A stretch of 64,000 nt of DNA. Source: Poronia punctata. Lineage: Eukaryota > Ascomycota > Sordariomycetes > Xylariales > Xylariaceae. Position numbers and translations under genes: made by a program. This document shows, piece by piece, positions 25,210-37,128 of the stretch; the first letter of the stretch is position 1, and the number at the start of each line of letters is the position of its first letter. The stretch lies in the NCBI GenBank assembly GCA_022579005.1, contig MU401523.1, forward strand, positions 1 through 64,000, read 5' to 3'. The notes beneath the pieces are model-generated. The model had not been told where the DNA came from, searched no databases, and saw nothing but the letters and a program-made list of their open reading frames with translations.

Positions 25210-27368
25210 ACGAACGGCATGACGAATCTAACCTAGAATGAATTCGATGAAATGTAACGATTACGATTTACGGTGTACGTGTAACAATACCTTTGTAGCC
25301 TGTATGATGTATCTACTCCCCCTCTTCTGTACTCGGGGAGGTGGAGTCATGTTCTAACACAGCAGGCGAGTGTGTCTCTTGGCCGGGCTCGCATTTCGAA
25401 GCACGGGACATGTACTATTTGGACATGATAACATCTAGGCGCAGGCCACTAATGCTGCATGCACCAGTTTATCAAGTGAACAGGTCACATGGTCCCAACC
25501 TTGCGCGCGCTCTGCATCAATGCCTATTCCGGTAGGTACTTCATATGTTACCTTTTCTATGTTGAGCCCGACGGTTTGGATCCTGGTAAGCCGGTGGTCC
25601 CCGATAGCGCTTGATGTAATGGTAGATCTACGGTGTCGTCATCTCTGCCGTCCGTCCCCTTGGGTTCACCCCGGTTGCTAAACGGCACTATACATCAGCA
25701 ATTCAAACCAAGGTAAGTCTTGAATTCCGTTAGGTCACTACTGTAGACTCAGCTACTTTGCTGTACACGGTCTTGTATATTCAGAGTTCTGTAGAGAAAA
25801 GCCGGTGTCCGGTTATACCTAGCCTTAAACAAGAAACTATAGCATTGTTGGTCCAGCTCTCGATTAACCTACGAGTAGGCAGGTAATTACCTACTAATAA
25901 CCTTGGGTAGTTATTAATCTACTCTACGTTCCGAGCCGACTACGGTAGCTCGGTCGGTTCTTCTCGCTCCTTTAGGTGTTCAAGTATCTACTAAGTAGAC
26001 TGAAAGTTATCCCCTGGTCGTAGCCATGACATAAAGGAAGGTCTTGGCCTCGTCCTGTCCTGTCTTGAAGGATTCTGTGCCCAGGAATTGCCTAAACCTA
26101 AAATACACGTATAATCACAATTCCCAAGAGAGCCCAGTGCCATGGCATGGTTACGAATCCCTTCATTTTTGGGGGGGGGGGGTCTTGTTTTAACTTAACC
26201 ATGGACCTGGGCATATGTGAGGTGAGGTCAAACACACACACTACACACACACACACACACACACACATCTCCAAAGAGCTCCTCTGATTTGGCTTAGATA
26301 AGATATTTCTAGACTACCTACCTAGGCTTAAGTACACGTACTCGTACATGTTAACTAGGTATGTAAAAGTGTAGGGTAACATTGCTCATTAAAAACACGT
26401 GCTCAACATGCCTGTCCTGTCCTGTCCTGTCCTGTCCTGTCCTGTCCTGTCCTATTGTGTTCCGTTTCCCCACCTACCCACCTACCCACCTTCAGCTGGG
26501 TGGGGTCGGGAAAGTGCGTGATAATGTGTTATGCATAAACAATAGTACGTACTGCTAGACTAGAGGTGCAGGGTAATTCAACTTTCTTTCTTTCTTTATT
26601 TCTTTCTAATGTGTAGGGTAAGTACATGTATGCCGCCTTGTTCCCAGATAAATACTACCTAGATCTTGGGTTTCGTTTCTGGCTTGTTTGAAAAGAACAG
26701 AATATTAGTAACCTAGGTACTTAAGTAAAAAGTACAGCGCCATCCCCTAACGTGCTTGGGACTCAAGCTTGACCCTTTGCGGCATCTAGCCCCGTCTGCC
26801 GTATGTCACTCACTGTCACTATCCCCTGCTTTTTTTTAACTTTCTTTTTCTGAGGGGGAATCCCTGCTTAAAGCCTTATTACTCGTAATAAATAATACAC
26901 GAACGGTATTTTTGGGGCCTCGGATGTAAACACGTACCTTTACCTATGTAGTCTAGGGGTTTTTTTTTTTTTGGCTAACGTATTGTACGTGCAAGTATGA
27001 ATCCTTCCCTTTTGCGCGCGCGCGGGGGGGAAGGGAAAGGAGGGACGGACTCGGAGTGGGAAAGCGCTTCTTCATTCTTTTTCTTATTTCATCATCTTTT
27101 CTTTTCACCAAATTTTTTTTTCTTCCTTTTTACTTTCTTGGCTTTTAGCAAGCAATTAAAGAATGAAAAAGGGGGGGGGAAGAAGATTCTACAAACGCAT
27201 ATCCTAAGAAGCAGTCTGTATACTCTTTCCTCTCAGCATTAGCGGAACGGAAAGACGTAATTTTTGCTTGCGATTTAAGGAAGTAAAACGAATTGCCGAA
27301 CGAAACGACTCGTCGTGCCAAAGGGATATCGGTTGCGCCGATACAGAGACGAAACGAAAACGAAAACG
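25210..27368. other. Intergenic region rich in microsatellites
   Basis: No supported gene. Simple repeats: 12-G run (26171-26182), CA repeat (26231-26268), eight CCTGT units (26411-26450), CCCACCTA units (26469-26490), CTTT repeats (about 26583-26607), T run (26959-26972). TACGAGTA or its complement occurs at 25870, 26339 and 26880; ACCTAGGT at 26711. The 5' part of the methyltransferase transcript may begin in the last 200 bases. Confidence 0.6.
26411..26450. repeat. (CCTGT)8 microsatellite
   Basis: Eight perfect pentanucleotide units in intergenic DNA; likely length-polymorphic. Confidence 0.95.
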
Positions 27369-29300
27369 ATGCCGGGGGATAACGAAGATGCGCTGCCGCC
27401 GCCGCCGCCGCCGCCGCGCACGAGTTTATACGAGATGATCACGGAGGACAACAGGATATCATGGGGAGATGGCAGTGCGCCGTCATTACCCTCTATCGAT
27501 GACGACCCTCGAAGCGTTAGTTATTTTCTTTCGGTCCGGAAAAAGAAAATCAAACGACTTTCTTCTCTCTCTCTCTCTCTAACATGGGCGGGGAATGTAG
27601 GACTCTGATGCTATGAGTATAACGGATAGTGTAAGGTGAGTGAGTTTAGAGACAGATATACATATATATATATATGCCACAACAAGCGATTAGATGGGTT
27701 CTGACTGTAAAGGGGACATCTAGATCTTCGACCATGTCGTTAGATTCTACGTTATACAACTTTGTCGAGGAGAATGGTCGGACATACCATAAATACAAAC
27801 AAGGGAGTATGTTTTTTCTTTTTTTTTTTAATAAAATCCATTGCCAGCAATTTGGACCGAAATCAAGCCAAAGTAGAAATGCGGCCCTTTGCTGACTCTG
27901 GAATACTTTTCTTTCTCTCTATCTAGGATATTTCTTACCCAACGATCCGGTACGCTCGCCCGTCCTTGTCCAATTCGTTCTTAATTGCCGTCTTGCTGAC
28001 GTCCCCCTTTTCTCCTTTTATAGGCTGAACAGGAGAGACTAGGTACGCTTTTTGACTTTACCTTATACTTATGTGTCACTCTAAGAAGAAGAAGAAGAGA
28101 GGGGATAAATACTAACTGACGATGGGGTGGATATGGCGTAGACTTACAACACCACCTCTTTTGCATCACGATAGGGGGGAGGTTGAACGTATGTCCTCTT
28201 CCGGAAAAGCCAAAGAGGGTGTTGGATATTGCTACAGGTTAGTTATTAGCCTTCCACCTTTGGAAAAAAAACGGAGAAAACTTGCAAAGCAAAAAGGAAA
28301 GCGTGGGTTGTGGTTATTGTTGACCAAGATTAATTTTTATTTTACAGGCACCGGGATTTGGGCTATAGAATTCGGTTCGTCGCTCTCAACCCATTTTATT
28401 TCATCGAACTGATAAATAAAACTACTTGGATATACTTAACCTGCTGAAAATGGTTTTCATAGCGAGTCAATACCCTGATACCCAAGTCGTCGGCACTGAT
28501 TTGAGTCCCATCCAACCTCACTAGTAAGTTCGCCCAATATCTCCCTTCCCCCTTCCCCTATTCTTTCCCCCTCCTTCCCCTATTCCCCCCCCGCCTCCTT
28601 AAACACACAAATCTAACAGTCGTCAAAAAGCTTACCGGAAAACTGCCGATTCGAAATCGACGACGCCGAAGACGAATGGGCGTACAGCGAACCCTTCACA
28701 TTCGTCCACGGCCGCGCCCTCCTGAGCTGTTTCGACGACCCGTTCAAAGTCGTGAAACAAGCGTACGAGTACCTCGAACCAGGCGGCTTCATCGAGTTCC
28801 AAGACGCCATCTTCCCCATGGACTGGATCGGCGAGCCCGTCAAGGAATCGGCCCTGTACCGCTGGAACGAGCTCGTGCTGGAGGGACTCAAGGTGTTGGG
28901 TCGGTCCTGGAGCAACGTCGTCAATTACCCGCGGTACTTCGAGGAGGCCGGGTTCGAGAATGTCGTCGATAGACGGTATTATTGGCCTACGAGCCCCTGG
29001 GCCAAAGGGAAATACTTCAAGACCGTGGCTATGTATTTCCTGGAGGATATGACTGTCGGTGTGGAGGGGATCAGTATGAAGGTTCTCCAGGCGTTGGGGA
29101 TGAAGTCTGATGAGATCAAGGTGTTTTGTGATGAGGTCAGGAGGGATTTGGCTGATACTAATCTTCATGCGTACCTTACTGTGTAAGTCCATTCACTCAC
29201 TCTTCATTCTAGGCTGGGACGGGATAGGATAGGATAGGATAAGCTGACATTTCTGGACAGATCATATATTTATGGGCAGAAGCCGTTAAATAAGAGCTAG
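27369..29300 (+). CDS. LaeA-like SAM-dependent methyltransferase
   Basis: Predicted 360-aa class I methyltransferase of the LaeA/UMTA-like fungal family. Ten exons: 27369-27515, 27601-27635, 27724-27806, 27927-27949, 28024-28042, 28142-28237, 28348-28374, 28463-28523, 28631-29182, 29261-29300; phases close throughout. Motif I (VLDIATGTGIWAIEFA, about 129-144) binds SAM. Downstream are QVVGTDLSPIQP, NCRFEIDDAEDEW, FVHGRALLSCFDD and YLEPGGFIEFQD. The N-terminus has a seven-Pro run and ENGRTYHKYKQGRYFLPNDP, typical of the family. Exons of 19, 23, 27, 35 and 40 bp make unaided gene calls fragile. Several introns show CTGAC or CTAAC branch sites, and the last contains a GGATA tandem repeat. It could be a regulator or a metabolite-tailoring enzyme; substrate unknown. 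Confidence 0.88.
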
Positions 29301-29632
29301 GTTGGGGAAGCGCTGGCAAAGACACCCACACTTACTCTTCGACATTGTTTAAACAAGAATGCATGAAGACTACATAGGATGGACAAGTCGTCCAACATAC
29401 ATACTGTACATATCACACATTTACCTGTTGCCATATTACATAGTATCGTCTTATTGAACGTCCACTGTTGCTAATGTCTCGCACCATTTACACGATGTAT
29501 TCAACGTAAGACAAGGCTGTTGTGCTACAGTATTATTCATATTAATAGAACAGTCTGCTCATCTTCCATACGCACAAAAAAGTTCCCATAAAGTTTCGGT
29601 CAGTAACTGAAGATAGTGATTCAGAAACTTGA

Positions 29633-29671
<39 letters not shown>

Positions 29672-29821
29672 TATTGTCTCTGCGTCGCATGAGAAAGATG
29701 TACCGACACGCTTCTCTCATGAGTCTTCGCCTTCCGTCGGGTCCGTCCTACATGTTCCGACACCGTTGAAAAAGGCAGCTCCCAAGTAGGACCCCAACAC
29801 AAATGCCCCATCACTGGCTTC
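29301..29821. other. Convergent intergenic gap with (AT)n
   Basis: Shared 3' flank of the methyltransferase (+) and the FHIP gene (-). Contains an AT dinucleotide run at 29641-29669. No coding signal. Confidence 0.7.
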
Positions 29822-32800
29822 CTACGCAAACCTAACCTCGTCAAACAGCCCAGCTCGGACCTGCAACAAGCTGGTAAGTTCAAGGAGGAATGACTGGTAG
29901 ATGATGACATTTGTGAGGATGTGTGAAACAGACGCCTCCTTTTCCCGAGGCGGAGGAGTCGGTGGTTCTGGCTTCTCTACACTCTCATCGATCTCGTCCT
30001 CATCGGCGGCAACCTGAGCTTCGGTCGGGTCTATCTCTTCGTCCTCCGCATCTTTGTTCTCATCCTCATCATCCAGACTTTGGTCCATATGGTGGTCTTT
30101 CCTCCCATAATCAAGAGGTATGGGATCAACGGCCAACTTGGGTAAGCCGACTCTTCTCGCGAGTATTCCCTGGTCAACGGCTTCAAAGCCGGCCACCTGG
30201 CTTATCATAGGACGCCTGTCCTGACTGCTTGGCGAGAATGATGCGCCTATTCTACCACTCTGGCCCGGACTATCATGGTCAAGGGGGGTATCTTTTGGAG
30301 GGACGGGAAGAGGCCTAGATGTCGGGGTGGCGGAGCGGTTGGTTCTTGAAGGCGTTGAACCAGCAGCGGAACCAGTTGTTGCCTCTTTCCTTCCGCGAGG
30401 GCTGCGTGACCGTGTTGGTGTACCAAGTTCTGACAGTATCCTCTGTGCGAAACCCTCAAGCGCACTAGGCCTTGCGGGCGATGCCGCTCTAGAGTCTGGG
30501 TAGTTCGAATCGAGGCCTGGCGACTTGAGGGCTGCATCGGCTTGCGCGGCTGGCGGATTTGGCACAATAGTGTCGGCTGTCTGGAAAGCCTCGCGACGCT
30601 GTTGCATAAGCTCTTCAAATCTCGGGATCGACTCTCGGAAAGCCACGACTTGATCTGCGAGGGATTCCAAGACCGTTAATATCCGAGGCAAGTTCGAAGG
30701 CTGCCACTCTGGCCTACGACGGCAACTGTTTATCGCCTGTAGCTTCTCCCATTCCTCGAACGCAGTAGAATCTGGATCGTGAGGGTTGGTCAGGTCTGCG
30801 TCCCCATCCTCGGCATATGTGTATTTCCTAGGGTGGCGAAGAAGCCAGCCCTCCAAGGTAATGTAGCCGCAGACAGCCAGGTCTAATATGGTCTCGGTGA
30901 TAGAAAGATTCGTCTCTACGGGGTTGATGAAGAATTGTTCCAGTATATCCAGAACATTGTGTAAGAGGGGATCTTCGGGGCTTAATGTGTGTGGCGGTAC
31001 GTCGCGGGGTGCCCCGGGCAGGCTATCAGGTATCGCCGGAAGCTTGTGGTTCTGGGTTGATACCTTGGGCGCGATCAACTTCAAGGAACAGGGATGACCC
31101 TCGACCCGAGTCATGATATCCTTGAGGATATCTTCGTACATTTCGTTGAAGTTATCCTGGCCCCCAACTGTACCAGCTAATGTCATAAGAAAATCGACTT
31201 CTTGCTGATGGGCCCCCATCGTCCTACGACATACGCTGGGGTCGACTCCTTCTGTATGCAGGAGCGTTACGATGGCGTAGCGATGATGCCGCTTAAGAAT
31301 CGTCGCCACTAGCTGTAACGTGACGGATACAGTCTGGTCGTTTTGTGATTTGAGGCAGGAATGAATCAGATCAACCAGGTTGAAAAGTAAGGGCGAGTAA
31401 CTCGACTCCATCTTGGATGCCATCATACTGGCCAGGTCAATCGACTTCCGCTTCCGGGCAGCGCTTACTGCAGGCTCAGAGAAGCTCTGCGAAGCCCCGT
31501 CCGTCGTCGGCAGGGCGAGTAAGTAATGCAGGATCAGGTTGATCATATCGGGATGATCCAGGGATTCTAGGATGCGACGCAGATAAGTGAGAACGGCGAC
31601 AGACGACCCTCCGTCTACATCTGACGACTCCAGGAGTGACGGATACCTATCAAAGATTAACCAGGTGCTTTACGAGTACCTACACGCATGCACATATGCA
31701 CAGGTGAAGGTGGAAAACAGATAAAAGCTTACAGCAGCTGTTGGAGAAAGATGATTTGGAAATGTTCGAGAAGAGTGGATTTGACTTCCACAGACCGACA
31801 ATGGTTGAGAACGTCTTGCCAAAATAGGAGATGAGACAAGAATGTGTCCATGTGTAGCTGGTACTCTTCACTACAGGAGCTGACTATCTCAAACGTCGCC
31901 GTGGGATGTTCATAGTCGGAGAAGGCCAGGACGGGCGGTAATTCCTGCGAGGGGTGGTCGATCACGAGTTTCCGACTGAGTTGGCTATACAGGGCCCCTA
32001 GTCCGGTAGCCATCAAGGTTGAGAGATCGCTCTCGACGATCCATTGTTCTAGAGCAACCGAGTTTGACGCCGCCTCGATGACGTACAGGAGCCCAGTCCG
32101 GGCAAAGTCGCCCACTCTGCCTTCATGGTGGATATAGTCCATGAGGAGGTAGAAGATGGGAAAGTCCTGCTTCTGAGTTCTGCCTGCGAACTTTTCCCTT
32201 TCGTCCTTGAACTTGTTGTCATCTTGGGTAGCGGGCGCGCTCTGTTTTTTGAACCAGGCAGGTAGTATTTCGGGTTCGAGCCTAATCTTGGTAGTCACGT
32301 TGAAGGCCAGCTCCACGACTTTAGCTTGGGTCTCTGGGCCGAGCCGTATACTGTTGGCGCCGGTAACGCGAACAAGCAAGTTGGCCAAGCTCGAAGAAAA
32401 GGCGTCATTCTCTGCGAAAGCTTCCTCCTCGCTTTCGAGCAGGGTAGAGAAGAACGACACGGCCGCGCTGATGATCCATTCGTTGTACGATGTGATGGCT
32501 ATCTTGGCGACGTGAATATAAATCTGCTTAGTTGCCGCGAAAGAGATGCAGGGATGTGGCAGAGGTCGGCGGGATTCCTCGACGAGGATATGGGTCAGGT
32601 CTTTCAGACGGATCTCGATGGTCTCGGTGGCGTCGACATCGCGGGCTAGATTGGAACAACTGCGCCAGGTATGCTGAAAGGAGCGACAGGTAAAAAGGTC
32701 AGCGCAAACAGTGAGACCCCTCTCGTAAAGCTTAGACACTAATCGTGATAGTGATGGATTGCCCGTACCAGCAGCTGGCTATATTCCTTTTCAAACCGTT

Positions 32801-32956
32801 GACGGCGTTTAATCGGATCTCGCGCAGGGTCTCGGCTTGTGTTCTTCGACAACGGCGTGTTCGCGATGAGGCGCGACCACTAAAAACGCAAGTCAGTAAG
32901 CTTAACTCAACGAGCCGGTCGTGTTTCTCTTTTTCAGGACGACTGACAAAATCCAT
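29822..32956 (-). CDS. fhipA: FHIP (FTS-Hook-interacting, RAI16-like) protein
   Basis: Predicted 961-aa subunit of the FTS-Hook-FHIP complex, which in filamentous fungi links early endosomes to dynein. Exons on the minus strand: 32956-32948, 32879-32769, 32673-31733, 31646-29822; introns of 68, 95 and 86 bp. The first exon is 9 bp (Met-Asp-Phe) and joins to Trp-Ser-Arg-Leu-Ile, giving the MDFWSRL start typical of fungal members; intron 1 carries a CTGAC branch site. Helix-rich RAI16-like repeats follow (RRPLPHPCISFAATKQIYIH; YLRRILESLDHPDMINLILH), then a Ser/Pro-rich linker, an acidic patch and the C-terminal FLLELTSLLQVRAGLFDEV. An octamer TACGAGTA lies in intron 3 (31671). Family assignment is from motif and layout. 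Confidence 0.88.
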
Positions 32957-33720
32957 TGCGACTCTGCCGAGATGTCTTCATGTTCGAGTTCCAATGCAGA
33001 TTTAATCAACTCAGATAAAGAGAGGGAAGTGACGCGGGCAAAAGACGGCGAGCATTGTTGGCGGGCGACGTCTGATTGCTGGCGAGTTATCCTACTCTAC
33101 TCTAATAAACCTCCTAACACATGAATCTCTATCAAGCGTTATTTGGAGAGGTTCCTCAGCATCGTGGGTAGCGACTGCCTTGTCACCTAGCCGCATTAAC
33201 CTAGGCACTAGGTAAGGTATCCCTGCCGCCTGCAGCCGACCTATGAGATAGGCACACAGCTGCCGTCACAGCTGCATACTGTGTACTTAGGTAGGGTAAT
33301 GCCGGAACGGGACCGTGCATGGGTCATATACACTGTGCTGACCTGCTGCAGGTTATTACACCCTATTTTGAAGCGACTTACCCAGGAAAAGTTGTACCAA
33401 CATCGCAAACTTTGGACTTCTCGATATCTATCATACGTCAGTACTAGGCCTAGCCAGAGCACATTAATAAAACAGAAATCGCTATTATCTGTGGTTCGGC
33501 CTTCTTACCTTTTCCCAGCTCACCATTACCTACCTAGTAAAGAAAATACTTCTACATCATGATATAAAGTTTTAAGAATGACTTATACACCCACCACGTA
33601 CGGTATGCGCATCACTTCGTTATTATATTAGACTTTTGGGTTTGTACCTAACTGCCGAACTCCATCATTGACACCACAGAAAGAAACATTTGCCACGAGC
33701 TGTCAGGACTTTGTTCCCGT
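32957..33720. other. Intergenic region
   Basis: Lies between the FHIP start and the adenylosuccinate lyase stop, both on the minus strand, so it holds the FHIP promoter and the lyase 3' flank. No coding signal. Confidence 0.6.
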
Positions 33721-36700
33721 CTAGACGCTCAGCTCGGCGGTGTTGGTTTCCGTAATAAACTTCATGTAAGGCACTAGCTTCATATCCACTGGTCCTCCGA
33801 TATCGCAGTACCTCTCGACGATCTCCACGCTGCGGCCAGTGTAGCTACAGATGAATATGTTAGCGTTTGCTGAATTACTCTAAAAAGTATCGTGGCCGCC
33901 TGGAGGAAAATGGGCTCTCGTGGAAATAGGGGTTTTCATACAGTTTGGGATCTAGCATGCTGTCTAGTTCGCCCCATATAGGCTTGAAGAATTCGTTACT
34001 CTTAATTCGTGAAACTAGGTCATTGGGTTTGCCCTGCGGGATCATTGTTAGCTAGAAAACAAGTACAAAAAGGCTTTGAACCTTCGTACCTCGTTCTTGA
34101 CCACACCTCCAGCTTCATGCGAGAGAACGCGAATTTCCTCGTGTGCCCTGATACAAGTTAGTTCAAGCCATCAGCCCCTAATTGCAAGAACTTACTCTTG
34201 TCTTGACGCTCCGTGGGCAACTAGCTTCATGATTATCTGTATACGACGTTAGCAGACAAGGCTATCTCGGGAAGGGTAACGGCAATGCTATAGACATATG
34301 CCGCAGATACAAAAGGAACACCCACACTCTCCGTAATCATAAACGGAAGCTCTTCCAGGACACGACTTTGGATTCTTTTCGGGTATACGACTAGTCCGTC
34401 CGAAATGTTGTCGAGGCCAAGCAAAATGGCTTCGGCAAGCAAAAACATATCCGGAATGTCCATCCCTAACACACGTTTAGTTGTTGTTTAAAGCTTACTT
34501 GAAGACGTTCCCCCCATATACTTGAGAATATGCTTCACAATGAGGGGCGAAACGCTTCGGAGAACTTACGACGGATAGCAGAGTCATCCAATGTTCGTTC
34601 AGCCTTGAGGAGCCCGTGTCAGCACAAAAGAGGTGACCTAGCCAATTGATATCATGACTTATAACTTACCCACTGATCGGATAGTGTGTTTGCAAAGTTA
34701 ATGGGCTTCGACATCAACTCTCGAGCTAACGAATAGACTCGCTCAGAACGCATAGGGCTTCACGCCGGTAGTTAGTAGAAGTTTAATAATTGAAGGGAAA
34801 CAGACAGTGAGAGGAAACAGGCTTGTTGGCAAGCCCTTTCTTTGGACGTTCGGGGTAGGAGGGTAGGTATTATCGTCAGAATATTTTATAGTACGTACTT
34901 GCGCTTATAGGCCATTGCCGATGAACCTATCTGGGATTTTTCTGTGCCAATTGTAAGTCTGTGTATCTTGTCTAGTGGAGACACTGTAAAGTAACTCACC
35001 GAAAGGCTCCTCTATCTCCTTCCAGTTGGCAAGGTGACGAATATCACCGCATATCTTCTGCGCCGTGGCACCCAATCCGCAGACTGCATTCGCTATGATC
35101 AAGTCCACTTTGCGTGTACTGTAGGATTATATTAGTGATTTGAACCTAGTTTACCACTGTAAGATGGCAGTGCGCTCGATGCTCAAGCGAGGGAGAAGAG
35201 CGGCAGCCGATAATCTTCATGAACGGTGGAGATAGGTGGGATGTCTTACTAAGTTTGCGTTGAGATATCCTAGTCCAGTTAGACAGACGTTGCGAGACGA
35301 CGGAGATGGCTTAAGCTGTGAACTTACATAGCAGCTAGGAAAACCAAGTTTTGTGCAAAGAAGGTCATTTAACTGGTCGCATTTGGTAGCATCGCCTTGG
35401 AAACTACAAAGTTGCATGTTAGCGCACATGACTCCATACGCCAATATAGTAGGCTATGTTTGATCAACTTACATTTCTATAATATGTTAGTACGCAGGTT
35501 CGTCCAATAGCTTATTGAACAAGAAGATGTCTTTCATACTGATAGATGTTAGAATGATCCACCAAAGTTGTATACTAGAGGAAGTTGTACGAACCCTAAG
35601 AAGGAAGCTCTATAAGGTAAGGTCCAGTAGAATTAGCAACAGCTACAACGGATGTAAGGTTGCCTATGTAGGCAATAGTGAAGTGGAAGTAACCAAAATG
35701 GCAAAACCAGGGAATAGCAAAGGAGAGCGTACTGTGTTCCGGTTGTTCCTATATCGGCGTTAGTAAAAAGCAATACTTCTTTCTATATAACGGCAACGAT
35801 ATATGATATATCAAGCACTAGAAAGCCTATCGCATGAGGTAGATCGGGTGTTCAAGTACCTTGTGCGCCGCGGAATTTGAGATCGTTGCGGACCTGTTCA
35901 ATGTTTTGAAGGTCGAACTACAGTGGAGTTAGTCAACCTTTGATCTAAACGCATATGTTCAAACATCTGCCTGCAGAGACGTTGATGTTGTATGTTGAGT
36001 CGACATACCATGAGATCCTGTACCCACTGAGCGGCTGCTCTGACGTCAGTCCTCTGCTATAATGGTGATCCCGATCGGAACCTCGTGGTAAGTAGGTAGA
36101 TCATCCGGGGGCGCACCTCGCTTTCCAACGGTGATCTATAACAAGAGGTTCATTAACGACAATTTCATCCACAAGTCTAGGGTTTCATTGGTGATTGGGA
36201 ATTTCGACATGCAGAAGCATCTCTCGGGGATGCTTTCTGACTCTTTGCTCAGATGCCAAGGATAGGAGAGTTCGGACTGACCAACTGTGCCGGTTGAAGG
36301 TGGGTATATGCAAGAGTCGGCTCATCTTCCAGAAATCAGCATTACACATATTTTTTCGAGGTAGAATTGGCTTGTGTACTCTTCCACTTGAGGGCGAAGT
36401 TAGACAGATTGTAGATGACCTTGGCTAGCCTGCTGAGTAGGATATCCAGAGCATCTCGCATGATGATTAACCTTTGACGGGGAGTTAGTGCGAGGTCCAC
36501 GATAGGCAACAGATTTACTTCATCCCAGACACATTGCATGGTTTTGATGGACCCAGGTTGTCCCAGAGAGGTAAATGGAAGACATCGAAGCACATACTCG
36601 GCATTATCAGTGACAAAACAACTTGTTGCGCCGTAATGGATGATTCCTGCGGCAGCGGGCGCGACGATACCAAAGGCATGGACGTGCTACGCCTGTCAGT

Positions 36701-37128
36701 CAACGCACGCAAATACAAGCGCAGGGAAGTTCTCACCGCCATCACGTCCTATGTAAATCGAGGGTTAGTCAAACAGCAGCCAACGATTGCTTCTCCTCGG
36801 TCTGGCTTACATGTCGCCGTTTCTTCTCCTCGATCCGAGCGATCTCGAAATCCGTGTCGGTGACGTACAAGTGGGACTTCATCTCCTCGATAGCTTCTAT
36901 GGTGATCGTGTCGATGCCGAGAGCCCTTTCGCTTTCGGCCAGGGCCAGCCAGAGTCTGCGCCAAATGCCAATTCTTGACCGCTGGCTGAAGAGGCTGGAC
37001 ATGCCATCGCTACAGTACCGACGGGTTAAGACGGTTTGATAAGAGTCGAATTGATTATTAGTTCCCTGGGCCTTGACGCGCTCAAGCTCCTCTTCGAGCT
37101 CTTTGATACGTTGATCTTGGGTTGCCAT
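33721..37128 (-). CDS. ade13: Adenylosuccinate lyase, extremely intron-rich
   Basis: Purine-synthesis lyase (SAICAR to AICAR; adenylosuccinate to AMP), 508 aa in this model. Exons, minus strand: 37128-36811, 36748-36737, 36686-36598, 36471-36380, 36325-36282, 36135-36117, 36037-36009, 35917-35860, 35748-35733, 35609-35595, 35403-35328, 35269-35250, 35118-35000, 34941-34899, 34757-34670, 34603-34570, 34465-34326, 34236-34196, 34147-34090, 34033-33942, 33844-33721. All 20 introns are GT-AG with matching phases. Conserved residues are present: HDVMAHVH (H106), THLQPAQ (H179), GTTGTQ, and signature [15 protein letters not shown] (about 309-323). The C-terminus [14 protein letters not shown] to the TAG stop is intact. 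A 26-aa charged N-terminal extension is unusual. The junction after QASFL (intron 35404-35594) is uncertain. Whether this is the sole copy is unknown. Confidence 0.85.
36737..36748 (-). other. 12-bp microexon of adenylosuccinate lyase
   Basis: Encodes Asp-Val-Met-Ala of the conserved HDVMAHVH motif, flanked by TAG before and GTGAGA after. Without it the conserved motif and reading frame context are lost, so it is well supported despite its size. Confidence 0.85.

Noticed and set aside
28632..29192. 186-codon minus-strand frame opposite the methyltransferase
   Set aside because: Antisense shadow of the large methyltransferase exon, which has strong family motifs.
33721..37128. Adenylosuccinate lyase region as a decayed pseudogene, suggested by its many interrupted frames
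   Set aside because: Every break has GT/AG ends and matching phase, catalytic motifs are intact and the stop is in place; only one junction is doubtful.
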